Source: Sulfurimonas sp. (GTDB lineage Bacteria > Campylobacterota > Campylobacteria > Campylobacterales > Sulfurimonadaceae). Taken from it: a stretch of DNA of 45,774 nt. Location: positions 1 through 45,774 of the forward strand of contig JANEIH010000005.1 of NCBI GenBank assembly GCA_024513425.1, written 5' to 3'. Positions 1-8,539 of this stretch are shown here, one piece after another. A program made the translations under genes and the position numbers. The notes below the pieces were generated by a model. It did not search any database. It saw nothing but the letters and a program-made list of their open reading frames with translations, and was not told the origin of the DNA. How positions within the stretch are numbered: position 1 is the first letter of the stretch; every line of letters starts with the position of its first letter.

Positions 1-93
1 AATAGCTAGTAAATACAAGATTACTTCTCAGTCACTTGGAAAGTGAAAACATATACTAGATAGCTTTGAAAGCTATTTCGTTCTACTGGACTT
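1..93 (+). other. Hairpin-rich upstream segment of the MFS gene
   Basis: No gene is visible here. Three pairings can be read: a distal pair CTAGTA (6-11) with TACTAG (54-59), a 6-bp hairpin TCACTT/AAGTGA (32-46) nested inside it, and a tight hairpin ATAGCTTT/AAAGCTAT (60-76) followed by TTTCGTTCT. The arrangement could be a 5' leader with a weak terminator-like hairpin, or the 3' end of a transcript that begins before the window. No known riboswitch family was recognised. Confidence 0.35.
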
Positions 94-177
94 TTGTGTT
101 TCTTGAGTTGGTCGGAATCCATACTTCTAGATTTGGGTACTCTTTTTAAGTATTGCAAATCTAGCTATAATTCTAGA

Positions 178-1281
178 ATGATTTTACTACTAAGCATCTT
201 TTATTATTTTTATTTTTCTATTATCGGTATCTATATTATCTTTTTGCCAAAGGTTTTAAGCGGTGTAGGCTATAGTGCTAGTGAGTTAGGGATTATTTTT
301 GCTGTTGCACCGCTTATTCGTTTTATATTGCCGTTTTTGTTTATGCGTGGACTGCAGTTAAACTCCAAGATGTTTAATGCCTCTTTGGTTTTAGCCGCTG
401 TGAGTACATTTTCTTTGTATCTCTCGTTAGAGCATTTTTATTTTCTACTGCTTTCAAATGTTGGGCTTGGAGTGGGACTAAGCCTGATACTTCCTCATGT
501 TGAGCTTATCTCTTTAGATTCGATTGGTAAAGAGCGTTATGGGAAAGTGCGACTCTTTGGCTCACTTGGTTTTATTATTGTGGCACTTGTAGTTGTGAAA
601 TTTTTGTCATCTGCCTCTGTCGCTTTAGATTTTTTATCTGTTTTGACACTGATTATGGCAGTAGTTGCCTACTTTGTTCAAAGTCGTAGAGTAACCAAGA
701 GATCGCAAAGCCAAGAGATATATCAAAATGACATTCATCTTTTGCGTGATTATAAACTCTGGCTAGGACTGTTGTTGATGCAGATGAGTTTCGGTTCTTT
801 TTATAGCTTTTTTACAATCTATGAGACAGATAGAGGCATTTCGCTTGATATAACAATATATCTCTGGAGTTTTGGTGTTATTGCCGAGGTTGCAATGCTC
901 TATTTTCAGGGAAGGTTTCTGCGTGGAAATCTTTTGAGCATTCTACAGATAACCATCTTTGCAACAATCATTCGATGGTTTTTGATTTTTGCATATCCAA
1001 CAAACTTGGGCGTGCTCTTTTTTGCTCAATCTCTACACGCATTGAGCTTTGCGCTTTTTCACTCCGCAGCAATTTCTTACCTCTTTACTCACTACAGAGA
1101 TAAAAGTCTTGCACAGCAGTTTTTCTTAGGTGTTACATATGGTTTGGGCGGGCTTCTTGGAGCTTTGTTGGCGGGTTTTATCTATGAGTATTATGCTCAG
1201 CAACTATTTTTAAGCTCCTCATTAATTGCATTTATGGCATTTGTAATGATCTCTTGGTATAAGCAAGAAAAAGTGGAGTAG
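178..1281 (+). CDS. MFS transporter (HcaT/LacY-like permease family)
   Basis: This is a major facilitator superfamily inner-membrane transporter of 367 residues, with about twelve hydrophobic segments spread along its length. The pattern resembles the MFS_1-like group that includes 3-phenylpropionate permease HcaT, but the substrate cannot be told. An upstream TTG at 94 would add 28 residues (including CKSSYNSR) without membrane character and without a clear ribosome binding site. I therefore prefer ATG 178, after which a membrane helix starts at once (MILLLSIFYYFYF); this start also lacks a strong Shine-Dalgarno. The gene is convergent with the DUF309 gene, whose stop lies 1 bp away. It is intact and has base composition like its neighbours. 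Confidence 0.75.
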   Translation: MILLLSIFYYFYFSIIGIYIIFLPKVLSGVGYSASELGIIFAVAPLIRFILPFLFMRGLQLNSKMFNASLVLAAVSTFSLYLSLEHFYFLLLSNVGLGVGLSLILPHVELISLDSIGKERYGKVRLFGSLGFIIVALVVVKFLSSASVALDFLSVLTLIMAVVAYFVQSRRVTKRSQSQEIYQNDIHLLRDYKLWLGLLLMQMSFGSFYSFFTIYETDRGISLDITIYLWSFGVIAEVAMLYFQGRFLRGNLLSILQITIFATIIRWFLIFAYPTNLGVLFFAQSLHALSFALFHSAAISYLFTHYRDKSLAQQFFLGVTYGLGGLLGALLAGFIYEYYAQQLFLSSSLIAFMAFVMISWYKQEKVE

Positions 1282-1282
1282 A

Positions 1283-1606
1283 TTATATATTTTGTAGCTC
1301 TCTTTGGGTCTGTTCGAGTATGCGTGAGAGTTTATGGTACTCATTGAGATAAGGAGAGTCTATGGAGAAGAGAAGTTGTCTATATTTGAGATAGTTCAGC
1401 CATACTTTTTTGCTCTGCTTTACTCTCTTGCGTTTAATAAGCTCCAAACTTACAGCGGCATTAATAAAGCCTTTGAGGAGCTTTATCTCATTTGTCGCCT
1501 CAAAACGCTGAGGAAACCAGAGTGCTTCGAGTGCCTCATGTGCATCATAAAATCGCTCTTCACGCAGGCATGCTTTAAATGCGTCAATTTTACTTTGTGT
1601 CGTCAT
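1283..1606 (-). CDS. DUF309 family protein
   Basis: A 107-residue, mostly helical cytoplasmic protein. The signature DAHEALEALW near residue 21 and the block KGFINAAVSLE near residue 45 are typical of DUF309, a family of small proteins of unknown function. It is the second gene of a two-gene minus-strand unit: its ATG lies 17 bp inside the 3' end of the rhodanese gene, so translation is probably coupled. The family is known in bacteria and archaea without a defined role, and nothing in the context assigns one beyond association with a sulfur-transfer-type protein. Confidence 0.7.
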   Translation of the reverse strand: MTTQSKIDAFKACLREERFYDAHEALEALWFPQRFEATNEIKLLKGFINAAVSLELIKRKRVKQSKKVWLNYLKYRQLLFSIDSPYLNEYHKLSRILEQTQRELQNI

Positions 1607-1910
1607 CTAGTAGTTGCATACTTTTACGCCAAGATCCACGCCCGCCTTTGAGTGAAATGCAGTGGTGCTTTCCAAAATTCTCCTTATACTCCTGAAGTCT
1701 CTTCAGTGAAGTTCTTCCTGTGTTGCAGTAGAAGACAAAAATAGTTCCCTCCGGGTACTCTTTTAACTCATAAGGATTATATGTAACGGTATCGGCTTTT
1801 TCTATAGGAGAGAGAACTGTGTCAACAAGAACTACTTTTTTTCCCTCTTTTTCAAAACGCTTTTTATTTTCTAAAAACTCTTTTTGAGTCCATTCATTTG
1901 GGTAATTCAT
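1590..1910 (-). CDS. Rhodanese-like domain protein
   Basis: A single-domain rhodanese-like protein of 106 residues. The active-site loop is visible as YCNTGRTS with the presumptive catalytic Cys62, the loop size expected of sulfurtransferases rather than Cdc25-type phosphatases. It may carry persulfide sulfur, but the donor and acceptor are unknown. I place the start at ATG 1910 (MNYPNEW). An upstream start at 1967 would add 19 residues and run into the divergent helicase gene, leaving no promoter space. With 1910 the two divergent genes share a 50-bp promoter region. The downstream DUF309 gene overlaps its 3' end by 17 bp. Confidence 0.7.
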   Translation of the reverse strand: MNYPNEWTQKEFLENKKRFEKEGKKVVLVDTVLSPIEKADTVTYNPYELKEYPEGTIFVFYCNTGRTSLKRLQEYKENFGKHHCISLKGGRGSWRKSMQLLDDDTK

Positions 1911-1960
1911 AGTGCAATTATATATTGGAATTTTTAAGTTAAGATAAGTACAATAACATA

Positions 1961-4777
1961 ATGGCAAAGAAAAATAAGAAAAACAGTAAAATCAATCAGC
2001 GGATACGAAAATTTTTTGATGAAGATCCTTTTGATGTAGGAGTAGAGCGTGTTGAGAGTAAAACACTCAGCGAGCTTTTTAGTGTGCTTGGTATCTACGA
2101 TATTGAGCATAATAAAAAACTGATGGTCAAAACACTTCGTATGATATGGTCAGAAGCTGAGAGTGCGATGCGTCAGGATATCTTGCACTTTTTTGAAGCA
2201 GATGGAAAAGTTTATAGGTCTCAAAAGCCAAAGGATGAACCACACTTTAATCGCCAAGAGAAGATCGATTCTATCTTAACGGAGTTAAATATCAATGATG
2301 AAGAGGCATTGCGTCTGCGTGATCTATTTTCTGCAGTACGCTCTAGGAAGATAACGATTGAGAAGATGGAGTCAAAGCTGCGACATATTCGTTTTGAGTT
2401 GAAAAAAAAGAAGCTCGAACATGAGCTAGGGGATCTTTTTGATCTTGATGATAGTTTTGAGTTTAATGCTTTGCTCAAATATGAACTGTATGGGCAGAGT
2501 TTCCATAAAATCTTAACACTCCGTACAAAACCCTACTCCTATGAGTTCATAGAAGAGAAGTGCCATGAAGAGATAGTTGCAACCATAAGTAAGGATAAAG
2601 CAGTAGTTATAGAGCAAAAACAGCAACAAATAGATGCTTTTTTGCAAGGGCTTAAATATCCTCATGCATATCTCTCCATAAAAGAGGTTATGGACTCTTT
2701 GCGAGCCTCACCTCCTAAAACAATATTAACATACCCCTTAGTGAGTGCGAAAGTTTTAAAGCGTATCATCGCTCAGAAGATTGATGTTAAAGAGATAGAA
2801 TTGCATAGTCAAGAGGTGCTTGTTGTTGTAGATGAATCTCTCGTATTGCCATATTCGGAGCTAAAAGTTGCTTATAATCTAGAGCTACATATAGAACTTG
2901 ATGGACTTTTAGAAGAGATATGGGAGTCTAAGCGTTTCAATTTTGATGCGATCTATATTGAAACAAAAAAAGAGTATGAGTATGAGTTTTTAGAAGAGTT
3001 GCGTGAGCTAGTAGAGGAGTGTAGAGGCTATGCTGAATTACTTCACTTTAGTGAGGAGGAGCTTCACGCAAGAGTTTATGAGTTTGTTTTGGAATTATTA
3101 CCGAGAACACTGCATCTCACGCAGAAGATCAAACGAAAGATTGCTCGAAGGTTTTTACACTCCATCCAAGGTGAGTTGATTAAAAAACAGCGTCAGGAAC
3201 TGCTTGCACGAACAATTCGTGATTTTAAAAATCTTTTTCCTGTTGCACGGGGAATGCAAAGAAAACTGACACTACATATAGGTCCGACGAACAGCGGTAA
3301 AACATATACGGCAATGCAACAACTTCAAGAGGCAGATACCGGTTACTATCTTGCGCCATTGCGACTTCTTGCCCTAGAGGGGTATGAGAGACTTAAATCA
3401 AAGGGAGTAGATGCCTCTTTGATAACAGGAGAAGAGCAGATACTTGATGATGATGCGACACATATCAGCTCAACGATTGAAATGATGAACTATGATGTAG
3501 ATGTGGATGTCTGTGTTATTGATGAGGTACAGATGATAGATGATCGTGATCGTGGCTGGGCATGGGCAAATGCTATTATCGGAGCACCTGCATCTGAGGT
3601 GATAATGACAGGTCCACCAAATGTTAAAGATGCCATTATAGCTCTTGTAGAGTATCTTGGAGAGGAGCTTGAGATCATAGAATTTGAGCGAAAAAATCCG
3701 CTTGAACTTTTGGAAAAACCGATAGATTTTAAGGAGATAGAGGCAGGGAGTGCTGTGATAGCTTTTAGTCGTAAAGATGTACTTAAGCTTAAACAGCGTC
3801 TCTCTGCAGAGTTTAGCGTAAGTGTTGTTTATGGAAATCTTTCCCCAGAGGTCAGACGCGAAGAGGCTCGACGCTTTCGTGAAGGAGAGACGCAAATTCT
3901 TGTTGCCACAGATGCCATTGCCATGGGGATGAACCTGCCGATTAAGAGTATGCTTTTCTCAAAGGCTGAGAAATTTGACGGTATTGCACAACGCAATCTT
4001 TTCCCTTCAGAGATTCAACAAATCGCTGGTCGAGCAGGGCGATATGGTCTCCATGAAAATGGCTATGTGGGAGCACTCAATAAAGAAACTTTTTCAATTA
4101 TAAAGAAAAATTTTGCAAAAGAGCCAAAAAAGATAAAAGCACCGTTTAAGGTGATGGCTTCACTTGAGCATATTAAGCTTGTCGGCTCTATTTTAGAAGA
4201 GAACTTGCTTGAGGAGATTTTACGCTTTTTTATTAAAAATATGGAATTTAACGGTCCGTTTTATGCGGCAAGTCTAGATAGTATGCTTGAGGCATCGCGT
4301 ATCGTAGATTCGTATGATTTAGATATTGCCACGAAGTATCATGTGGCGTGTGCACCACTGACACTGAAATCTACCTATATTATAGATCTCTATGAGAGTT
4401 ATATCTATGCGTTGGAAAAAAAGGAGCCTGTTTACTACTATCCGCCACGCTTGCAGGGCTCATATGCACAAACTTCCGATGAACTTTTGCGTGTAGAAGA
4501 TATGGTCAAAGAGATATCTCTTTATCTTTGGCTCTCTTATAGGTTTTCTGAGAATTTTGTAGATAAAGAAAAAGCACGGCGTCATCGAGGTGTATTGAAC
4601 AAATATATAGAAAAGACCTTGCAACAAACACAGCTTACGCAGGTTTGTAAACTCTGTTCAACTCCACTACCGCTCAATTCAAAGTATGCGATCTGTAACT
4701 CTTGTTTCCGAAAAAACTACACGCATAGAGAGCGATCAAAACGCCCTCAAAAGTTGGTAAAAAAGGTTATGCCCTAG
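1961..4777 (+). CDS. SUV3-like DExH-box RNA helicase with C-terminal zinc-binding tail
   Basis: A 938-residue superfamily 2 helicase. Walker A is the diagnostic SUV3 form GPTNSGKT at 441-448, Walker B is DEVQ at 521-524, and motif VI is QQIAGRAGR at 686-694. The phrase ATDAIAMGMNLPI before motif VI is also typical of SUV3, the mitochondrial RNA helicase that partners a 3'-5' exonuclease in RNA turnover. A 440-residue N-terminal region, rich in charged helices, precedes the motor. The C-terminus has Cys896, Cys899, Cys912 and Cys915, probably one zinc site, followed by a basic tail. By family it should unwind RNA in an ATP-dependent way; its partner nuclease is unknown. No good Shine-Dalgarno precedes ATG 1961. 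Its last 4 bp overlap the convergent permease gene. Confidence 0.8.
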   Translation: MAKKNKKNSKINQRIRKFFDEDPFDVGVERVESKTLSELFSVLGIYDIEHNKKLMVKTLRMIWSEAESAMRQDILHFFEADGKVYRSQKPKDEPHFNRQEKIDSILTELNINDEEALRLRDLFSAVRSRKITIEKMESKLRHIRFELKKKKLEHELGDLFDLDDSFEFNALLKYELYGQSFHKILTLRTKPYSYEFIEEKCHEEIVATISKDKAVVIEQKQQQIDAFLQGLKYPHAYLSIKEVMDSLRASPPKTILTYPLVSAKVLKRIIAQKIDVKEIELHSQEVLVVVDESLVLPYSELKVAYNLELHIELDGLLEEIWESKRFNFDAIYIETKKEYEYEFLEELRELVEECRGYAELLHFSEEELHARVYEFVLELLPRTLHLTQKIKRKIARRFLHSIQGELIKKQRQELLARTIRDFKNLFPVARGMQRKLTLHIGPTNSGKTYTAMQQLQEADTGYYLAPLRLLALEGYERLKSKGVDASLITGEEQILDDDATHISSTIEMMNYDVDVDVCVIDEVQMIDDRDRGWAWANAIIGAPASEVIMTGPPNVKDAIIALVEYLGEELEIIEFERKNPLELLEKPIDFKEIEAGSAVIAFSRKDVLKLKQRLSAEFSVSVVYGNLSPEVRREEARRFREGETQILVATDAIAMGMNLPIKSMLFSKAEKFDGIAQRNLFPSEIQQIAGRAGRYGLHENGYVGALNKETFSIIKKNFAKEPKKIKAPFKVMASLEHIKLVGSILEENLLEEILRFFIKNMEFNGPFYAASLDSMLEASRIVDSYDLDIATKYHVACAPLTLKSTYIIDLYESYIYALEKKEPVYYYPPRLQGSYAQTSDELLRVEDMVKEISLYLWLSYRFSENFVDKEKARRHRGVLNKYIEKTLQQTQLTQVCKLCSTPLPLNSKYAICNSCFRKNYTHRERSKRPQKLVKKVMP

Positions 4778-5814
4778 CTAGAGCAACAACTGCCGCCACT
4801 GCACTTTTTCTTTGTAAAAAAAGAGGCTTTAATGATATAATAGAGAATAAAAGCCCATAACACTATGGTTGAGAACCATGTAAAAACTCCTGCCTCTTCA
4901 TTCATATGAATAAACTCTTTTACATCAACTCCTGCAAAAAGCTTGTCAAGCCCGAGTCCAAAAAGGATGGAACCGACAATGATAGCTCCAAGATAGATAG
5001 CCAACATACGAGAGCCTAACATCTTTTTAACAACTCCAATCGTTACTGTATTGGTTGCGGGTCCCGCACTCAAAAAGACAAAAGCAGCTCCTGGGCTCAC
5101 CCCTGCAAGTATTAGTCCTGCCGCAATAGGAAGTGATGCCGTTGCACAGACATACATCGGTACTGCAATCACAATCGCAATGATATATGAAAGCCAGCTA
5201 TAGGTAAGTAAAATATCACTCAAGTTTTTAGGGATGATAATGGTAATGAGTGCACCAAATATAAGTCCTACTAAAAGAGGCGAAGCAATATCTTTTAAAA
5301 GTGTACCAAAGGCATAGATTAGTGTTGATTTTATCTTAGAATCTTTCTGTTTGCTTTTACAGCTTGATATCTCCTCTTCTTCCTGCGTGAAATCTTGCAT
5401 ATTTTGTCCATAAAAATTTGCCAAAACCCCGACAACAATAGAGATGATCATAGAGGTTACAACTCTATAAAGTGTAAAAACCCAACCAAAAATACCATAA
5501 GTTGCCAAGATGGAGTCCGCCCCTGTAATAGGTGTAGAGATAAGAAAAGAGAGTATTGCTCCATTGCTTGCCCCACTCTTTTTCATCCCCGCCGCTAAAG
5601 GAATTACGCCACATGAACAGACCGGTAGGGGAATTCCAAAGAGTGTTGCTTTTATAACAGACCATAGAGAATTTTTCCCTAGATGATTTTTTATAATACT
5701 CTGGGGTACAAAAGTATGGAGTATTCCAGCAAATAAAAGTCCAAATAGAATGTAGGGTGCCATGGCATTACTTAAATTAAACAGCACTGTTAAAAAATTT
5801 GTGATTATATCCAT
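4774..5814 (-). CDS. Permease, SO_0444/UPF0718-type (probable Cu/Zn efflux)
   Basis: A 346-residue polytopic inner-membrane protein. The half repeat containing PVCSCGVIPLA (Cys66 and Cys68) and the later AGPATN block (250-255) mark the DUF318/ArsP-related permease superfamily. The C-terminus ends in a Cys-rich KKKCSGGSCCSS tail, a feature of the SO_0444 group proposed to export copper or zinc. A charged cytoplasmic loop with EEEE and several lysines lies near residues 145-163. Metal export is inferred from the family; arsenic-organic transport is the main alternative. Transcription starts from the spacer shared with the divergent Crp/Fnr gene, and the 3' end overlaps the helicase gene by 4 bp. 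Confidence 0.7.
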   Translation of the reverse strand: MDIITNFLTVLFNLSNAMAPYILFGLLFAGILHTFVPQSIIKNHLGKNSLWSVIKATLFGIPLPVCSCGVIPLAAGMKKSGASNGAILSFLISTPITGADSILATYGIFGWVFTLYRVVTSMIISIVVGVLANFYGQNMQDFTQEEEEISSCKSKQKDSKIKSTLIYAFGTLLKDIASPLLVGLIFGALITIIIPKNLSDILLTYSWLSYIIAIVIAVPMYVCATASLPIAAGLILAGVSPGAAFVFLSAGPATNTVTIGVVKKMLGSRMLAIYLGAIIVGSILFGLGLDKLFAGVDVKEFIHMNEEAGVFTWFSTIVLWAFILYYIIKASFFTKKKCSGGSCCSS

Positions 5815-6187
5815 GCTCTCTCTTTTTTATAACTATAATTGATATAACACAATTGTCATATAATAAAACTTCAAAAGAGATTATATAGAAGGGTTAGTTT
5901 AAAATAGTAAACATTTTAGGCTTGATGCTTTTTAGGTGCAATTTAAGATGAAAGTAAAACTATCTTTGCAGATAGTGGTTATATGTAAAAAATGGGCACC
6001 TGTACCGGCAAGAACTAGGAAATAATAGAAAAAGAGTAGCCAATATCATAAATATTGGTAAAAAAATGGAAAAAAAGTCCAAAAACTCACTTCAAAATTG
6101 AAAGTGAACTTTTAAAATGCTAAAATATTGAAATCAAAGAGAATCAGCTGGTTTTTTCAGAGGGTTCGATTATTATAGGAGTAGCAG
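5815..6187. other. 373-bp structured intergenic spacer
   Basis: No convincing gene is visible. Elements seen are an inverted repeat GTTTA/TAAAC (5897-5912), a distal pair AGGTGC (5934-5939) with GCACCT (5996-6001), an inner 6-bp hairpin ACTATC/GATAGT (5959-5976), a 7-bp hairpin CCAATAT/ATATTGG (6040-6058), and a pair TCACTT/AAGTGA (6087-6107). This is more pairing than a plain promoter spacer needs. It could be a long leader of the Crp/Fnr gene, a small RNA, or the remains of an insertion. No riboswitch consensus was recognised. Confidence 0.4.
5839..5852. promoter_or_regulatory. FNR-like half-symmetric site upstream of the permease
   Basis: TTGAT-ATAA-CACAA has one perfect FNR half-site (TTGAT) and a second half CACAA that matches the consensus ATCAA at three of five positions. 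It lies 25 bp upstream of the permease ATG and in the same spacer as a Crp/Fnr-family regulator gene. An operator role is inferred only. Confidence 0.25.
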
Positions 6188-6787
6188 ATGAACTTAGAGA
6201 AATTCTCTTTTTATAAAAAACTAGAACCCCAAGCCATTGATTTTTTACAACAACATTTAGAGGCTATTAAAGTGCCAAAAGAGACCCTTTTGTTTGCAGA
6301 GGGAGATATTTGTGATTCGATTTTATTTTTAATATCGGGTGAGATACAACTGCTACAAGAGAAAGAACAAAAAGAGCTCTATAGGCTCTATCCCGGTGAT
6401 CAGTGCATCGTCAATACCGCTTCAACGCTCAGCCAGACAGAGGCAATCGCAAGTGCAGTAACACAAACAGAGATCGAAGGGTATATCTTGGATATGTATA
6501 GTGTTAAAACCCTTGCACAAAACTCAGAACCTTATCTCTCTTACCTTTTTGAGATCTATTCGCTCAATGTAACAGGACTTGCAAATCTTAATTTCTCAGC
6601 ACTTCATGATCTTGATAGCAAAATTATCGGACTAATTAGAAATACGAAAGATAAAAGTATAAAAAATGATGCGAGTGCACTTGCAATGTCATTCAATGTA
6701 TCAAAAGAGAGCGTTGAGATGATTTTAAAAAGTCTTCAAAATGATGAGATAATCACTATAGATACAGATGAAATCAAACTCTTGTAA
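6188..6787 (+). CDS. Crp/Fnr-family transcriptional regulator
   Basis: A 199-residue regulator with an N-terminal cyclic-nucleotide-binding-type beta barrel (about 15-115, including the block LFLISGEIQLL and the turn LYPGDQ) and a C-terminal winged-helix segment (about 145-199, with ALAMSFNVSKESVEMILKSL as probable recognition helices). No FNR-like N-terminal cysteine cluster is present, so oxygen sensing by an iron-sulfur cluster is unlikely; the ligand is unknown. A Shine-Dalgarno TAGGAG precedes the ATG. A small membrane-protein gene follows after 19 bp and is probably cotranscribed. The nearby permease gene is divergent and could be a target. Confidence 0.75.
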   Translation: MNLEKFSFYKKLEPQAIDFLQQHLEAIKVPKETLLFAEGDICDSILFLISGEIQLLQEKEQKELYRLYPGDQCIVNTASTLSQTEAIASAVTQTEIEGYILDMYSVKTLAQNSEPYLSYLFEIYSLNVTGLANLNFSALHDLDSKIIGLIRNTKDKSIKNDASALAMSFNVSKESVEMILKSLQNDEIITIDTDEIKLL

Positions 6788-6806
6788 TAATGGTTAAGAA
6801 ATTTTA

Positions 6807-6995
6807 ATGTGCCTACTCATAACGGTTATTATTCTGCTTGCAGGATATAATTTCTATAACCACAACCTGCTCACGCAGTCCTATATGAGTTTTGGCTTTG
6901 CAGTTATCCCTTTTGGTTTTTTTGTTTATCGTCTTATTAAAAATCGTAAATGTATCTTTGGAAACAGTAAAGATTGCAATAAAAAAGATATTTAG
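6807..6995 (+). CDS. Small two-helix membrane protein of unknown function
   Basis: A 62-residue protein with two predicted transmembrane segments (about 3-17 and 27-44) and a basic, lysine- and asparagine-rich C-terminal tail with two cysteines (Cys49 and Cys57). I do not recognise a family. It starts 19 bp after the Crp/Fnr gene and probably shares its transcript, and its 3' end overlaps the predicted rpsU promoter. The hydrophobic pattern and tight spacing argue for a real gene. Confidence 0.5.
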   Translation: MCLLITVIILLAGYNFYNHNLLTQSYMSFGFAVIPFGFFVYRLIKNRKCIFGNSKDCNKKDI

Positions 6996-7002
6996 CTATA
7001 CT
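6974..7002 (+). promoter_or_regulatory. Sigma-70 promoter for rpsU
   Basis: The -35 TTGCAA (6974-6979) and -10 TATACT (6997-7002) are separated by 17 bp. The predicted transcript would start near 7009, giving a leader of about 30 nt before rpsU. The promoter overlaps the end of the preceding small ORF. Confidence 0.5.
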
Positions 7003-7039
7003 TCCATTTTAAATTTAAACAGAAAGTGGGTGATGTGAT

Positions 7040-7252
7040 ATGCCAGGTATTGTACTACGCCAAGATGATAATTTTGATGCAGTTTATAGACGCTTTAAGA
7101 AGCAGACTGACCGTAACTTAATCGTTACAGAAGTTCGTGCTCGCCGTTTCCATGAAACTGAAACTGAAAAGCGTAAAAAATTCAAAATTGCATCTCGTAA
7201 GAAAATGCTTAAGCGTCTTTATATGATGAGACGCTACGAATCACGCCTGTAA
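7040..7252 (+). CDS. rpsU: 30S ribosomal protein S21
   Basis: A 70-residue basic protein matching S21 along its whole length ([20 protein letters not shown] at the start and an Arg/Lys-rich C-terminal helix). S21 sits on the 30S platform and helps mRNA base-pair with the anti-Shine-Dalgarno during initiation. Here it is a single-gene unit with its own promoter and a strong intrinsic terminator, not part of the rpsU-dnaG-rpoD operon known from enterics. Confidence 0.95.
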   Translation: MPGIVLRQDDNFDAVYRRFKKQTDRNLIVTEVRARRFHETETEKRKKFKIASRKKMLKRLYMMRRYESRL

Positions 7253-7280
7253 ACGAAAAGCCTTCGGGCTTTCGTTTTCT
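7251..7280 (+). terminator. Intrinsic terminator of rpsU
   Basis: A hairpin with a UUCG tetraloop (7263-7266) and a stem of about eleven pairs with one bulged A, followed by TTTTCTCTC. It begins at the rpsU stop codon. Confidence 0.85.
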
Positions 7281-7329
7281 CTCTTAACACTTCAATCTCC
7301 AAAAAAAACATCTCAACATAATAAAAAAT

Positions 7330-8538
7330 CTAAAACTCTATACTAAGACCGATAAGAAGTTGGTAGTCACTCTTTTTTGGCATAACGCCACTTACGTCGG
7401 ATTGTGGAGTATGCACATAATCCCAAATTCCTGTTACATCAACATCAAGCCAACTTAAAAGTTTATTTTCAAACTTCAAAATCATATGGTGTTTGTAAAT
7501 ACCTGATTCTCTATTTGAGAGTGTTAGTTTGTAATTATAGGTAAAGTCGGTAATAGATGTAAGCTGTTGCTCATATTTTGTACTGATTTCCAGTGCCGGA
7601 GAGTAGTTTTCACTTTTTTTACCATCTTCGATCGTATAAAAGTGTGTATAGACAACAGCAGGACCACCTGAAAAATTCCAAAAGATATCTTTTGTGTTTA
7701 GGGCTACATACCCAACTCCCATACCTGCTGTGATTTGCTCTTTGATGTTTTTATATTTATCTGTGTAAAATTCACTAAAAACAGGTGTCCAGAAAAAATA
7801 GCGTGTTATATACCTGTCATATTTCTCATTGATACGATGATCATTTGCTATCTCTTCACTATCTTTAAAAGAGATACGACCAAGATAATCAAGAGAGAGA
7901 CTAGAGAGGGCTGTTCGGCGTTTCAGGTTTGCTTGTGCTGCATAATCAAATTGATCGGTATTACCATGTCGTAGGTCAAAATTAAGTGTAATTTTTCTTG
8001 ACCAATAGTTTTTTTCCAGCTCGGCATCAGGAACAAAAGAGATGATATCAGATTTTTTAAACTCATACTTCTCTTCTCCTTGAATGATGGTAACCTTATC
8101 TTTATTAAGACGCAATATACCTGCAATAGAGGCAAGATTCTCTATATGTACACTGATAAGTTGATAGCTTTTAAGCATTGTAATATTATCAAAGTCAAAG
8201 GTGTGAACTCCTATCTCATCACTGTTAAACTCCAGCTTATTATCATAGAGTGCTTTTATCTTACCGCAAAACCATTCATCTGATTTTGTCTGTATCCAGT
8301 CTCTCTTTATGGGTGTTGGAGAGAGCTCTTCCCATCGAACTTTTCTGTAGGGGTTTTTCTGTTGCTCTTTTTTGTCTATCTTTTTTGCAATTTGCCGAAC
8401 CTCATCTTCTGAAAGATCTGAAGTGTCTTCTATCTTTATCAGCTTATTGGAATTTATAACAGTGGTATCGGTATCCTCTGTTGTGGCTGCTAAAAGAACA
8501 ATATTTAGAAGTAGTAGGGAGAAAAATAGTCGTAACAA
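7330..8538 (-). CDS. DUF481 outer-membrane protein
   Basis: A 402-residue secreted protein. It has a signal peptide (MLRLFFSLLLLNIVLLAA), a charged linker, and a C-terminal half made of alternating beta strands ending in Phe (LLIGLSIEF), as in outer-membrane barrels of the DUF481 family, sometimes called salt-induced outer-membrane proteins. The start is TTG 8538: the sequence GGGAGG (8551-8546) lies 7 nt upstream, and the dgt stop codon ends one base before this TTG. The in-frame ATGs at 8553 and 8589 would lie inside dgt, and the 8553 ATG overlaps the Shine-Dalgarno itself. It is the last gene of the minus-strand pcm operon. Its function is unknown. Confidence 0.75.
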   Translation of the reverse strand: MLRLFFSLLLLNIVLLAATTEDTDTTVINSNKLIKIEDTSDLSEDEVRQIAKKIDKKEQQKNPYRKVRWEELSPTPIKRDWIQTKSDEWFCGKIKALYDNKLEFNSDEIGVHTFDFDNITMLKSYQLISVHIENLASIAGILRLNKDKVTIIQGEEKYEFKKSDIISFVPDAELEKNYWSRKITLNFDLRHGNTDQFDYAAQANLKRRTALSSLSLDYLGRISFKDSEEIANDHRINEKYDRYITRYFFWTPVFSEFYTDKYKNIKEQITAGMGVGYVALNTKDIFWNFSGGPAVVYTHFYTIEDGKKSENYSPALEISTKYEQQLTSITDFTYNYKLTLSNRESGIYKHHMILKFENKLLSWLDVDVTGIWDYVHTPQSDVSGVMPKKSDYQLLIGLSIEF

Positions 8539-8539
8539 G

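Noticed and set aside
94-177. TTG-started N-terminal extension of the MFS transporter
   Set aside because: The 28 extra residues have no membrane character and no ribosome site; a membrane helix follows ATG 178 directly.
3470-3895. 141-codon minus-strand open frame inside the helicase gene
   Set aside because: It lies opposite the conserved helicase motifs and has no ribosome site or family pattern.
5930-6060. Known riboswitch class before the Crp/Fnr gene
   Set aside because: I compared by memory with TPP, cobalamin, preQ1, c-di-GMP, fluoride, ZTP and guanidine motifs and saw no match.
6130-6175. tRNA or tmRNA tail suggested by GGTTCGA
   Set aside because: No acceptor stem, anticodon arm or CCA can be built around it.
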